Shown here: positions 38,077 through 46,934 of the stretch, piece after piece | Layout: every line of letters starts with the position of its first letter | Numbering within the stretch: position 1 is the stretch's first letter | DNA from: Sphingomonadales bacterium | Lineage (GTDB): Bacteria; Pseudomonadota; Alphaproteobacteria; Sphingomonadales; Sphingomonadaceae | Assembly: GCA_027491235.1 (NCBI GenBank) | Contig: JAIXWO010000026.1 | Span: 186,001-250,000 of the forward strand | DNA length: 64,000 nucleotides | Reading direction: 5' to 3' | The notes under the pieces: generated by a model | What the model was told of the DNA's origin: nothing | Database searches by the model: none | Seen by the model: the letters and a program-made list of their open reading frames with translations, nothing else | Position numbers and translations under genes: made by a program

Positions 38077-38819
38077 GCGGCAACTCCCATTTCCTTGAGC
38101 TTGGCAACCAGCGCATCGACATCGGCAACCTTGATGCCGGCCGAGCGGACAGGCGGTTCGGAAACCTTCAGGGTCTTCAGGCGCGGTGTGACATCAACGC
38201 CGTAATCGGCAGGCGTCTTCTGCGCGAGCGGCTTGGATTTCGCCTTCATGATGTTCGGCAGGGACGCATAACGCGGCTCGTTCAGACGAAGGTCGGTCGT
38301 GACGATCGCAGGCGCCTTCAGGCTGACGGTTTCAAGACCGCCATCGACTTCGCGTGTCACGTTGATGGTGTCGCCCGACACTTCAACCTTAGAGGCGAAA
38401 GTGCCCTGCGGACGACCGGTCAGCGCAGCGAGCATCTGGCCCGTCTGGTTGCTGTCATCGTCAATGGCTTGCTTGCCGAGGATGACGAGGCCGGGGGCTT
38501 CTTCTTCCATGATCTTGGCAAGAAGCTTTGCGACGCCAAGTGGCTCCACATCTTCTGCAACAACGAGGATCGCACGGTCTGCACCCATAGCGAGTGCAGT
38601 GCGAAGTGTTTCCTGCGCCTTATCCGGTCCGATCGAGACAGCAACGATTTCCGTCGCAACGCCCTTTTCTTTAAGACGGATGGCTTCTTCCACCGCGATT
38701 TCGTCGAAGGGGTTCATCGACATCTTCACGTTGGCCAAATCCACGCCAGAGCCATCAGGCTTCACGCGGGGCTTCACATTATAATCAATGACCCGCTTTA
38801 CGGGCACAAGGATCTTCAT
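38073..38819 (-). CDS. etfB: Electron transfer flavoprotein beta subunit
   Basis: Small ETF subunit that carries AMP and completes the FAD-binding dimer. I start it at [10 protein letters not shown] (ATG at 38819), the invariant beginning of the family; an earlier start (38834) adds five non-conserved residues. It encodes 248 aa. The signature [20 protein letters not shown] is present. It is the first gene of the etfBA pair, 79 bp after sucC. Confidence 0.96.
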   Translation of the reverse strand: MKILVPVKRVIDYNVKPRVKPDGSGVDLANVKMSMNPFDEIAVEEAIRLKEKGVATEIVAVSIGPDKAQETLRTALAMGADRAILVVAEDVEPLGVAKLLAKIMEEEAPGLVILGKQAIDDDSNQTGQMLAALTGRPQGTFASKVEVSGDTINVTREVDGGLETVSLKAPAIVTTDLRLNEPRYASLPNIMKAKSKPLAQKTPADYGVDVTPRLKTLKVSEPPVRSAGIKVADVDALVAKLKEMGVAA

Positions 38820-38898
38820 GGCGCTTCTCTCCAATGAATCGCTTTACGTTTACGTCAATGTCCGCCGCACTGCACAAAACGGCTGTGCAATGCAAGCC

Positions 38899-40107
38899 TC
38901 AAGCGGCTTTGCGGACTTCCGCTACGATCTTCTTCGCCGCGTCGCCAAGATCATTGGCGGGGACGATGGGAAGACCGGAGTTTGCAAGAATATCCTTACC
39001 CTGCTGAACGTTGGTGCCTTCAAGGCGAACAACGAGCGGCACGGACAGGTTCACTTCCTTGGCGGCGGCGACGATGCCGTCGGCGATGATGTCGCACTTC
39101 ATGATGCCACCAAAGATGTTCACAAGGATGCCCTTTACGGCTGGGTCCTTCAGAATGATTTTGAACGCAGCTGTCACCTTCTCCTTATTGGCGCCACCGC
39201 CGACGTCGAGGAAGTTGGCGGGGAATTCGCCGTTCAGCTTGATGATGTCCATTGTCGCCATAGCAAGACCGGCACCATTGACCATACAGCCGATGTTGCC
39301 ATCGAGCTTGATGTACGCAAGGTCATATTTCGATGCTTCGATTTCGGCCGGATCTTCTTCTGTCAGATCGCGCAATTCAACGAGATCTTTGTGGCGGAAG
39401 AGCGCGTTTGAATCGAAACCGACCTTCGCATCGAGGACAAACAGCTTGTCGCCGTCCGCCGTCGGGCAGACCGCCAGTGGATTGATTTCGATCTGGCTCG
39501 CATCGGTCGCGACAAAGGTGTCGTAGAGACCCTTCAGGACCGACTGGGCCTGCTTGGCCAAATCGCCCGAAAGGCCGAGCGCCTTGGCGACCGAACGGCC
39601 ATGATGCGGCATCAGGCCCGTGGCTGGGTCGATGGTGATCGTGGTGATCTTTTCCGGCGTGTCGTGCGCGACGGTTTCGATGTCCATGCCACCTTCGGTC
39701 GATGCGACAATCGCAATCCGGCTGGAGGCACGGTCAACGAGGAGGGCAAGGTAGAATTCTTTGCCGATGTCGACACCGTCAGTGATGTAGAGGCGCTGGA
39801 CCTGCTTGCCCGCGTCACCTGTCTGGATCGTCACCAGCGTATTGCCGAGCATGTCCGTTGCATGCGCGCGGACTTCATCCAGCGACTTGGCAAGGCGAAC
39901 GCCGCCCTTGGCATCTGGGCCGAGCTCCTTGAACTTGCCCTTACCACGGCCACCCGCGTGGATCTGCGCCTTCACGACGTAAAGTGGCCCCGGGAGCTGC
40001 TTGGCAGCCTCAACAGCTTCATCCACCGACATGGCAGCAATGCCCTTTGGTACGGCGACGCCGAACTTCGCCAGAAGTTCCTTGGCTTGATACTCGTGAA
40101 TATTCAT
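38899..40107 (-). CDS. sucC: Succinyl-CoA synthetase beta subunit
   Basis: TCA-cycle enzyme subunit that binds ATP/ADP and forms succinate from succinyl-CoA. The 402-aa protein has an ATP-grasp fold: [12 protein letters not shown] at the start, [30 protein letters not shown] and [12 protein letters not shown]. Usually sucD follows directly. Here the next gene is etfB, so sucD must be elsewhere or sucCD is split. Confidence 0.96.
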   Translation of the reverse strand: MNIHEYQAKELLAKFGVAVPKGIAAMSVDEAVEAAKQLPGPLYVVKAQIHAGGRGKGKFKELGPDAKGGVRLAKSLDEVRAHATDMLGNTLVTIQTGDAGKQVQRLYITDGVDIGKEFYLALLVDRASSRIAIVASTEGGMDIETVAHDTPEKITTITIDPATGLMPHHGRSVAKALGLSGDLAKQAQSVLKGLYDTFVATDASQIEINPLAVCPTADGDKLFVLDAKVGFDSNALFRHKDLVELRDLTEEDPAEIEASKYDLAYIKLDGNIGCMVNGAGLAMATMDIIKLNGEFPANFLDVGGGANKEKVTAAFKIILKDPAVKGILVNIFGGIMKCDIIADGIVAAAKEVNLSVPLVVRLEGTNVQQGKDILANSGLPIVPANDLGDAAKKIVAEVRKAA

Positions 40108-40193
40108 GTGCGCGCGAGTCCCTGCTAGAGTTGCAGGGCCTAAAGCATAGCGAGGCGGCTATGGGAAGCCTGTAACGCGCCTATCACATATGC

Positions 40194-40508
40194 TTATTCA
40201 GAGATCGCGCAGCTCAGGCCCGCCCGCGTGGTGATTGCGAGGATTTCGGGGTCCCGCAGGGCGCGGACCTGGCGCCAGAATTCGCCGACACGCATCTGGC
40301 CGATCCGCTTGTCGCTGATCTTGCTGAGATCAGACAGGCGCTTGAGTTGGGTAAGTGAGAGTTTATCGATCATGCGGTCTGCCATACAGGTGGAGGTGTC
40401 GCGCGATAGACCGGCCGATTGAAGCCCGTTGCGCAAGCGCACTTCGGGCGTGGCGCAGGCCGAAAGCGTCGAGGCGGCAATCAGAATGACGAGGAATTTG
40501 GTGCGCAT
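40194..40508 (-). CDS. Small predicted lipoprotein of unknown function
   Basis: A 104-aa protein with a lipoprotein signal: MRTKFLVILIAASTLSAC, the lipobox Cys being residue 18. The rest is charged and helical, and has two further Cys residues. The ATG at 40508 has a GGGGG ribosome site five bases upstream; the ATG at 40520 would place that site inside the gene. I do not recognise the family. It faces crtZ across a 125-bp gap that holds an 11-bp inverted repeat. Confidence 0.7.
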   Translation of the reverse strand: MRTKFLVILIAASTLSACATPEVRLRNGLQSAGLSRDTSTCMADRMIDKLSLTQLKRLSDLSKISDKRIGQMRVGEFWRQVRALRDPEILAITTRAGLSCAISE

Positions 40509-40533
40509 ATCGGCCCCCATTCAAAAAAGTTCG

Positions 40534-40571
40534 CAGGCCAGTGCGGATTGCTGTCCCTTTGCACTGGCCTG
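40534..40571. promoter_or_regulatory. 11-bp perfect inverted repeat in the lipoprotein-crtZ divergent region
   Basis: CAGGCCAGTGC at 40534-40544 and GCACTGGCCTG at 40561-40571 are perfectly complementary, separated by 16 bases. The dyad lies 26 bp from the lipoprotein start and 63 bp from the crtZ start. It could be an operator shared by both genes, or a hairpin in the transcript. There is no T tract, so it does not look like a terminator. Confidence 0.5.
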
Positions 40572-40633
40572 TTGGGGGTGCAAATGCAGCTTTATTGATG
40601 ACGGAAACATGAACGACGCTATAGGGGGCATCT

Positions 40634-41146
40634 ATGTCTATCTTGTCCGGCCTCGGCGTGTTCATTCTGACAGTCCTCTTCATGGAGGGCTTCGCTTATG
40701 TCGCCCACCGCTGGCTGATGCACGGGCCGGGCTGGTTCCTGCATAAAAGCCATCATCGGCCGCGCACCGGCACGTTTGAGTTGAATGATCTTTACGCTGT
40801 GATCTTCGCTGTGCCGTCTATTTCGCTGTTTTGGTATGGCATCGGGCTTGGCCATGGGGCGCTCTACGCGTGGATTGGTGGCGGCATCGCGGCTTATGGT
40901 GCGATCTACTTCGGCTTCCATGACGTGATCGTGCACAAGCGCATCGGTCATCGGTATCTGCCCAAGAGCACGTACATGAAGCGGATCATGCAGGCGCACC
41001 GGTTACATCATGTGGTGGAAACCAAGGACGGCACCGTCAGTTTCGGTTTCTTGTGGGCGCCGAAGCCTGAGGTGCTGAAGGCGCAATTGGCAAAAAGCGG
41101 TCGTGCGGGTGTGCGCGCACCGGCAACGATGGAACTCAGCAGCTAA
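40634..41146 (+). CDS. crtZ: CrtZ-type beta-carotene hydroxylase
   Basis: Di-iron membrane hydroxylase that adds 3-hydroxyls to beta-ionone rings, leading from beta-carotene to zeaxanthin. The 170-aa protein has the four histidine clusters of the family (HRWLMH, HKSHH, HDVIVH, HRLHH) and several hydrophobic segments. AGGGGG precedes the ATG at 40634. No other carotenoid gene is near. It ends one base before the convergent PEP-CTERM gene. Confidence 0.88.
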   Translation: MSILSGLGVFILTVLFMEGFAYVAHRWLMHGPGWFLHKSHHRPRTGTFELNDLYAVIFAVPSISLFWYGIGLGHGALYAWIGGGIAAYGAIYFGFHDVIVHKRIGHRYLPKSTYMKRIMQAHRLHHVVETKDGTVSFGFLWAPKPEVLKAQLAKSGRAGVRAPATMELSS

Positions 41147-41147
41147 G

Positions 41148-41921
41148 TTAAGCGGCGGCGAGCGACCGGCGGCGGCGCAGCGCGAAACCGACCATGCCAA
41201 AGCCGCCCAGCATCAGCGCCCAGCTTCCCGGTTCCGGCAGCGGATCGATATAGGAGACGGCGAGGTCGTCAAACTTGAACGAGTCCTTCTTGCCGTCCTG
41301 ATTGATGAAGGATGAGGCGACCATCCAGATGTTGCCAACCTTCTGGCCAGCGGCACCGGGCTGGAGGTCGCGGATACCAGACGTTGATCCGCCAAGCGCC
41401 TCATAGCCAGCACCATTCAGGATGCCGTTGACGACTGAAAAATTCGTATTGTCGAGGGAGAGGCCGGAGTTCCAAGCCGTTGCGGTCGTACCATAGTCGA
41501 TGGAGGCATCGGTGTCCGCTGTGCAGCTATCGCAGAGCTTATAAGCCGTGAACCGGCCAGACAGAAATTCCACTGGCTTGTCGAACTGGAACAGAATGAA
41601 GTCGGCACCGCTGCTGTTGTCCACAGTGTGAGTGTTGTTGCCACCAGTGCCTTCTCTATGGTTCGTTACGCCCAAGCCATTGCTATATGCACCGAGAAAC
41701 GCACTACGAACAACATTGCTGGACACCCGCCACGCCGTGGCTTGCACATTGATCGTCGTGCCACCTGTCGTCGCGTTGAAAGTACGCACGTTGCCAAGGG
41801 GCCCGCTGGTGACGTTGGAATTGACGGAAAGATCAAAGACGAATGTCGCTGCGTTCGCCGCAGGCGCCATCACAAGCGCGAGCGCAGATGCCGAGAGGAT
41901 CGCTAAGGATTTCAAACGCAT
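41148..41921 (-). CDS. PEPxxWA-CTERM secreted protein
   Basis: Exported protein of 257 aa, starting at MRLKSLAILS (ATG at 41921), with a signal peptide that ends ANAATF. The mature part is a beta-rich, low-cysteine domain with no known catalytic motif. The tail is PEPGSWALMLGGFGMVGF followed by RRRR, the PEPxxWA-CTERM sorting signal cut by an exosortase. No exosortase gene is in the window, but a PEP-CTERM-associated sugar transferase gene starts at 62835. The frame extends upstream to 41996 but the added 25 residues are not signal-like. Confidence 0.88.
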   Translation of the reverse strand: MRLKSLAILSASALALVMAPAANAATFVFDLSVNSNVTSGPLGNVRTFNATTGGTTINVQATAWRVSSNVVRSAFLGAYSNGLGVTNHREGTGGNNTHTVDNSSGADFILFQFDKPVEFLSGRFTAYKLCDSCTADTDASIDYGTTATAWNSGLSLDNTNFSVVNGILNGAGYEALGGSTSGIRDLQPGAAGQKVGNIWMVASSFINQDGKKDSFKFDDLAVSYIDPLPEPGSWALMLGGFGMVGFALRRRRSLAAA

Positions 41922-42063
41922 AAACTCATTGCCCCTGTGCGTGTCCTGCCTTTGCATGGACACTTCGCCTGGTGCGACCCTGACCGATGAGAGCAAGTTA
42001 CGCCTTTACGGCATGATTCGCAACCAGTCCGGTTTGAATGAGCGTCCCTGATTGGGACAGTTT

Positions 42064-43068
42064 TCAGGCGTTTCCGGCCAGCGCCTCTTCAGCTTCACGG
42101 ACAAGCGTGCCCAAAATGGCTGCGACGGGTTCTTCCGTCTTCACCATACCGACCGACTGGCCTGCCATGACCGAGCCATTCTCCACGTCACCGTCAATGA
42201 CGGCGCGGCGGAGGGCGCCCGCCCAGAAATGTTCGATTTCCAGCTGTGCGGCGGCCATATCGACCTCGCCGCGATCTAGCATGGCCGCGACCTCAACCTG
42301 CTTGCGCGTGAACTCCTCGGTCCCCGCATTTTTGAGCGCGCGGACAGGGATAACCGGCAGGCGCGGGTCAATCTGCACGCTGGCGATGGCATCCCTCGCA
42401 TTGCCGCGCAGAAATGCCTTTTTGAAGGCCGGATGGGCAATGCACTCAGTGGCGCAGACAAGCCGCGTGCCGATTTGCACGCCGGCGGCCCCTTGCTTCA
42501 GATAGGCTGCTATCATCTCGCCCCGGCCAATGCCGCCTGCGACAAAGACAGGGACCACATCTGCCATCTCCGGCAGAATTTCCTGCGCGAGGACCGAGGT
42601 CGACACTGGCCCGATATGGCCGCCTGCTTCCATGCCCTCGATCACCAGCGCGTCAACGCCAGAGCGCACGAGCTTTTTGGCCAGCGACAAGGCAGGAGCA
42701 AAGCAGATGACCTTGGCGCCGAACGCCTTGATCTGCTCAATCGCGCCTGCCGGTGGCAGGCCACCCGCAAGCACGACATGCGTCACTTTATGCTGCGCGC
42801 AGATGGCTATCAGGTCGGTGAGCTGCGGGTGCATGGTGATGAGGTTCACGCCGAAGGGCTTGTCCGTCATCGCCTTAGTCGCGGCGATTTCAGTGGCGAG
42901 AATTTCCGGTGGCATAGCGCCACCTGCAATCACGCCAAAGCCGCCTGCATTGGACATGGCGGACACAAGATGCCGCTCGCTGATCCAGCTCATGGCACCG
43001 GCCATGATGGCCACGTCCGACCCAAGAAAGGCCGTGCCGCGCGCCATCAGCGCCTGAAGCTGGCTCAC
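42064..43068 (-). CDS. Nitronate monooxygenase-like FMN enzyme
   Basis: TIM-barrel FMN oxidoreductase of the 2-nitropropane dioxygenase family, which oxidises propionate 3-nitronate and similar toxic nitronates. It has 334 aa, beginning with GTAFLGSDVAIMAGAMSW and containing GGFGVIAGG, VIEGMEAGGHIG and VFVAGGIGRG (FMN phosphate site). It starts with GTG overlapping the lysC stop (GTGA at 43065-43068), so the two are coupled. The link to lysine or aspartate metabolism is not obvious. Confidence 0.88.
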   Translation of the reverse strand: MSQLQALMARGTAFLGSDVAIMAGAMSWISERHLVSAMSNAGGFGVIAGGAMPPEILATEIAATKAMTDKPFGVNLITMHPQLTDLIAICAQHKVTHVVLAGGLPPAGAIEQIKAFGAKVICFAPALSLAKKLVRSGVDALVIEGMEAGGHIGPVSTSVLAQEILPEMADVVPVFVAGGIGRGEMIAAYLKQGAAGVQIGTRLVCATECIAHPAFKKAFLRGNARDAIASVQIDPRLPVIPVRALKNAGTEEFTRKQVEVAAMLDRGEVDMAAAQLEIEHFWAGALRRAVIDGDVENGSVMAGQSVGMVKTEEPVAAILGTLVREAEEALAGNA

Positions 43069-44321
43069 GCCGCATCCTCAGCATCAAGGCCATAGGCCGT
43101 GTGTAGCACGCGGACCGCCAATTCCGTCTCGTCTTCGTCGATGAGGACGGAGACTTTGATTTCGGATGTGGAGATCGCCTGCACGTTGATACCGCGCTGG
43201 GCCAGTGCCTTGAACATCGTGGCTGCAACACCGGCGTGGCTGCGCATCCCGACGCCGACGACTGAGATTTTGGCGACCTTGGTGTCATGCATCAGGTTTG
43301 AGAAGCCGATGACGTCCTTGCCCTTTTCCAGCGTGTCGATGGCGCGGGCCAGTTCGGCACCGGGTACCGTGAAGGTCACGTCGGTTGAGCCGCTGTCATG
43401 CGCGATGTTCTGAATGATCATATCGACGTTGATGTTGGCATCGGCCAGCGGGCCAAAGATATTCGCTACAGCGCCCGGCCGGTCGGGCACGCTGGTGAGC
43501 GTCACCTTGGCTTCGTTCTTGTCGTGGGCAATGCCCGTGATCAGTTGGCGTTCCATTTCGTCTTCTCCGATGTCGTCGTCGCCGACGATAAGCGTGCCTG
43601 TGATGGGATTGTCTGTGGGCGCATCAAAGGAAGAGAGCACCTGCACGCGCACATTTTCCTTCATCGCAAGCCCGACGGAGCGAGTCTGAAGCACTTTGGC
43701 CCCGACGCTCGCCAATTCGAGCATTTCTTCATAGGTGACCTTGGCGAGCTTACGCGCCCTGGGCACGATGCGCGGGTCCGTTGTGTAGACGCCGTCCACG
43801 TCGGTGTAGATGTCACACCGGTCTGCCTTGACGGCAGCGGCCACAGCGACGGCGGACGTGTCGGATCCCCCCCGGCCAAGCGTGGTGATGCGGTTATCTT
43901 CAGTGACGCCCTGAAAGCCGGGGATCACAGCGACTTCCCCCGCGCTCATCGCGGCAATCAGCCCCTTTGTGTCGATATCTTCGATACGGGCAGAGGCATG
44001 GGCATCCGACGTTTGGATCGGCAATTGCCAGCCCAGCCAGCTGCGCGCCTTCACGCCCATCGCCTGCAGCGTGATCGCCAGCAGGCCGGATGTAATTTGT
44101 TCCCCGGCGGCGACGACAACGTCATATTCTTTGGGGTCATGCAGCGGGGCTGCTTCACGGCAGAAATTGATCAGACGGTCGGTTTCACCCGCCATGGCAG
44201 AGACAACCACGGCGACTTCATTGCCGGCGTCTACTTCATGCTTCACGCGGGCGGCGACATTGCGGATGCGCTCCGTCCCCGCCATGGACGTGCCGCCGAA
44301 CTTCATAACGATGCGGGCCAT
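43065..44321 (-). CDS. lysC: Aspartate kinase
   Basis: First enzyme of the aspartate family pathway, phosphorylating L-aspartate for lysine, threonine, methionine and diaminopimelate. It has 418 aa with KFGGTSMAG at the N-terminus, GRGGSDTSAVA in the kinase core, and tandem ACT domains after residue ~260 that bind feedback inhibitors. I start at MARIVMKFGG (44321) with AGGGAAG upstream; the longer frame adds eight residues. DAP feeds MurE, so this supports the peptidoglycan genes functionally, though not as an operon. Confidence 0.96.
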   Translation of the reverse strand: MARIVMKFGGTSMAGTERIRNVAARVKHEVDAGNEVAVVVSAMAGETDRLINFCREAAPLHDPKEYDVVVAAGEQITSGLLAITLQAMGVKARSWLGWQLPIQTSDAHASARIEDIDTKGLIAAMSAGEVAVIPGFQGVTEDNRITTLGRGGSDTSAVAVAAAVKADRCDIYTDVDGVYTTDPRIVPRARKLAKVTYEEMLELASVGAKVLQTRSVGLAMKENVRVQVLSSFDAPTDNPITGTLIVGDDDIGEDEMERQLITGIAHDKNEAKVTLTSVPDRPGAVANIFGPLADANINVDMIIQNIAHDSGSTDVTFTVPGAELARAIDTLEKGKDVIGFSNLMHDTKVAKISVVGVGMRSHAGVAATMFKALAQRGINVQAISTSEIKVSVLIDEDETELAVRVLHTAYGLDAEDAA

Positions 44322-44388
44322 CGACTTCCCTGTTTTGTATCGCAAATGCGGGTTTGGCCATAAGGCGCCGTCCTGTTAGGGAAGGGGT

Positions 44389-45120
44389 ATGGCAAAGGCA
44401 AGCACCACAACCACAATTGACCCTGCGGAAGCCGCGCATTTTGGCAAGCTGGCTGCAGACTGGTGGAACCCCAAGGGCTCCTCCGCGATGCTGCACAAGT
44501 TGAACCCGGTGCGGCTTAAGTTCATCCGGGAGGCGATTGACGCTCATTGGCCCATGGCGCGCGCGACCTTCCGCCCGCTTGAGGGCAAGGCTGCGCTCGA
44601 CGTCGGCTGTGGCGCGGGATTGCTCTGTGAGCCTCTCGCCCGCCTTGGCGCGAAAGTGACCGGCGTCGATGCGGCAGCGGAGAGCATTGCGGTCGCCTCG
44701 GCGCACGCAGGCGCAGGGGGATTGTCGATCGACTATCGCTGCGCCGACGTGAGCGGGATGACAGAGACATTCGATCTCGTGACCTCAATGGAGGTCATTG
44801 AGCATGTCAGTGATCCCGCCGCCTTCCTCGCGGCCCTTCGCGACCGATTGGCACCCGGCGGGCTCATGATCCTCTCCACGCCCAACCGAACACCCAAATC
44901 AAAGCTTGCCATGATCACGCTGGGCGAAGGCCTTGGCGCGATCCCCAAAGGCACGCATGATTGGGACAAGTTCCTGACGCCGGAGGAAATGCAGGAGTTA
45001 CTGCATGAAGCAGGACTTGTTGCCGGAGAGATGCGCGGCATTGCATTCTCCGCCACCTCAGGCCTGCACCTGTCAGATGATCTGTCGCTCAACTACATAT
45101 TCACGGCGACAAAGCCTTAG
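44389..45120 (+). CDS. ubiG: Ubiquinone biosynthesis O-methyltransferase UbiG
   Basis: SAM-dependent methyltransferase that catalyses both O-methylation steps of ubiquinone synthesis. It has 243 aa with the UbiG N-terminal block FGKLAADWWNPKGSS, the SAM loop DVGCGAG from residue 71, and the post-core NRTPKSKL. AGGGAAGGGG precedes the ATG. It starts 67 bp from the divergent lysC and its stop overlaps that of the convergent GST-like gene. Confidence 0.95.
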   Translation: MAKASTTTTIDPAEAAHFGKLAADWWNPKGSSAMLHKLNPVRLKFIREAIDAHWPMARATFRPLEGKAALDVGCGAGLLCEPLARLGAKVTGVDAAAESIAVASAHAGAGGLSIDYRCADVSGMTETFDLVTSMEVIEHVSDPAAFLAALRDRLAPGGLMILSTPNRTPKSKLAMITLGEGLGAIPKGTHDWDKFLTPEEMQELLHEAGLVAGEMRGIAFSATSGLHLSDDLSLNYIFTATKP

Positions 45121-45788
45121 AAGTCGACCTTATCGTAATGCGCAGGCGGGGGGATGACTTCCATCCGTTCGCTCAGCAGCGGGCGGAAAGAGGGTCGGGA
45201 TTTGAGACCCGAATACCAGCGCTTGGTCGCTTCATGGCCGCGCCAGTCAATGCCGCCGAGATAATCCGCGACCGAGATGTGCGCCGCGCCCGCCAGATCA
45301 GCGAGGCTCAAGCTCGCACCAGCGAGCCAGTTACGGTGATCGAGCAGCCAGTCAATATAGTCGAGCAGCTGGTTGGCATTCTTCATCGCCTGCCGCAGCA
45401 CGCCGCCATCCGGCGCGGAACGGTGGACAAGTCGCTTTTCCATACGCTCATGAAGAAGCGGTCCGACAACCTGCATATAATATTGTTCGTCAAACCAAGC
45501 GGTGAGTCGACGGATTTCAGCCCGGTTGGGGGCTGTCCCTGAAATCATCGGGGACTGATCCACCGTTTCTTCCAAATACTCGCAAATCGCGTTGGAATGG
45601 ATGAGCGTCAGTCCGCGTTCCGATTCGACCAGAACGGGGGTCTGGCTCGTTGGGTTGAGATCCACGAATTCATCGCGCCGTTCCCACGGGTATTCGCGCA
45701 CAAGCTGATAGCCCACGCCCTTCTCTCCCATGAGAAGGCGGACCTTGCGAGAAAACGGACAGAGAGCGAACTGATAGAGCTGCCACAT
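45117..45788 (-). CDS. fzlA: GST-fold protein, likely FtsZ-binding FzlA
   Basis: A 223-aa glutathione-transferase-fold protein with an N-terminal thioredoxin domain (LCPFSRKVRLLMGEKG) and an all-helical C-terminal domain (WLAGASLSLADLAGAAH). It ends in PPPAHYDKVDF. This overall pattern, the PFSRKVR start and the HY..xDF tail, resembles Caulobacter FzlA, a GST homologue that binds and curves FtsZ filaments and supports constriction. The call rests on remembered family features and may instead be a plain GST. It is far from the dcw cluster. Its stop overlaps the ubiG stop. Confidence 0.62.
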   Translation of the reverse strand: MWQLYQFALCPFSRKVRLLMGEKGVGYQLVREYPWERRDEFVDLNPTSQTPVLVESERGLTLIHSNAICEYLEETVDQSPMISGTAPNRAEIRRLTAWFDEQYYMQVVGPLLHERMEKRLVHRSAPDGGVLRQAMKNANQLLDYIDWLLDHRNWLAGASLSLADLAGAAHISVADYLGGIDWRGHEATKRWYSGLKSRPSFRPLLSERMEVIPPPAHYDKVDF

Positions 45789-45915
45789 GGCTCCAGTCTG
45801 TTAAGCTACACGCACCCTTTGGGGAAGGGGGAGATGCGTAAAGGTTGTGGATCGAACTCTTGCCAATTTGGCTGCATTAGCGCATCTCATTGATGCATAT
45901 TGGGCAGGGGGTTGC

Positions 45916-46344
45916 GTGCGGGTCATTCGAACAGGGGCAGTTTTGGCCATTGCGCTGGCACAGCCGGCTTGGGCCGACATTGGCCGTATCAAGCTGGCGA
46001 GCGGGGCCGCTTCGATTGAGCGGGACGGCAAGGTGTTGCCGCTGAAGCCGGGATTCGTGATTGAAGCCGGCGATACGCTGGTCATCGGCGCGCGCGGCAA
46101 GGCGGGCGCGACGTTCATCGACAATACCCGCCTTTCGGCAGGGCCGGGCACGCGGATGACGTTCCGGTCCTTCGACTATAACGACACCACCCAGAAGGGC
46201 CGCTTTGTCAGCTTCCTCAAAAAAGGGGCCGTCGCGATCATCTCGGGCCGCATCGCCCGCAACGATGCGCAGGCGATGCGGGTTGAAACACCTAGGAATA
46301 TCTACGTTATTCGGCGCGCGCGCGTCGTGTTGAACGTGAAATGA
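45916..46344 (+). CDS. FecR-domain secreted protein
   Basis: A 142-aa exported protein with a signal peptide (VRVIRTGAVLAIALAQPAWA) and a FecR-like beta domain (GFVIEAGDTLVIGARGKA). The GTG at 45916, with AGGGGG five bases upstream, gives that clean signal peptide; the longer frame from 45847 adds 23 residues. Its stop overlaps the start of the OmpA-like gene (ATGA), so they form an operon. FecR domains of this kind often occur in periplasmic signalling or assembly proteins; the partner here is unclear. Confidence 0.72.
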   Translation: MRVIRTGAVLAIALAQPAWADIGRIKLASGAASIERDGKVLPLKPGFVIEAGDTLVIGARGKAGATFIDNTRLSAGPGTRMTFRSFDYNDTTQKGRFVSFLKKGAVAIISGRIARNDAQAMRVETPRNIYVIRRARVVLNVK

Positions 46345-46934
46345 TGCGCCGGACCGCCTTTGGCTGGCTGGCCGCGCCGCTCCTGCTGGCAGGATGCGCC
46401 ATGTCACAAGTGGCGCTTGGCCCCGGAGAGGATGGCGATGCGGGAAGCGTCGCTGTTCTGAACGCGGCAGGTACGGAACTCGCTGTTGTGGACAAGGCTG
46501 GCGCCGTCGCCAGCGTCTCCGGTGGCTCTGCCTCCATCAAGTTGATGGACAGCGCAGCCTTCGATGCGAGATATGCCGATCTGCTGGCGGGTTTGCCGAC
46601 CGCACCCCGCACGTTCGTGCTCTATTTCAAGGAAAACTCGATCGAGCCGACCGAAGAGTCCCAAGCGATGATGGCGGAGATTTTCGCCGAGATTAAAAAG
46701 CGCGCCGGGGCCGACCTGGAAATTACAGGGCACACGGATACCGTTGGGCCGGAAGAAGTGAACGACGCATTCTCCCTGCGCCGAGCAGCGGAGGTCACGT
46801 CCTATCTGTTCTCGCAGGGCCTTGATAAAACCATCGTCCGCATTGCGGGGCGCGGGGAACGGGAATTGCGCGAACAGACGCCTGATGAAACGCCTTCAGC
46901 GATCAATCGCCGGGTGGAAGTTATCGTCCGCTAG
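46341..46934 (+). CDS. OmpA-C-like peptidoglycan-binding lipoprotein
   Basis: A 197-aa lipoprotein: signal with lipobox LLLAGC, an unstructured middle, and a C-terminal OmpA/MotB domain from about residue 90 (FVLYFKENSIEPT, GHTDTVG, NRRVEVIVR) that binds peptidoglycan. It likely anchors the outer membrane to the wall together with the FecR-domain partner encoded just upstream. Its stop codon abuts the stop of the convergent hisN. Confidence 0.85.
   Translation: MMRRTAFGWLAAPLLLAGCAMSQVALGPGEDGDAGSVAVLNAAGTELAVVDKAGAVASVSGGSASIKLMDSAAFDARYADLLAGLPTAPRTFVLYFKENSIEPTEESQAMMAEIFAEIKKRAGADLEITGHTDTVGPEEVNDAFSLRRAAEVTSYLFSQGLDKTIVRIAGRGERELREQTPDETPSAINRRVEVIVR

Noticed and set aside
40534-40571. 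Inverted repeat near crtZ as a rho-independent terminator
   Set aside because: There is no T tract on either side and it lies between divergent genes, so a terminator is unlikely.
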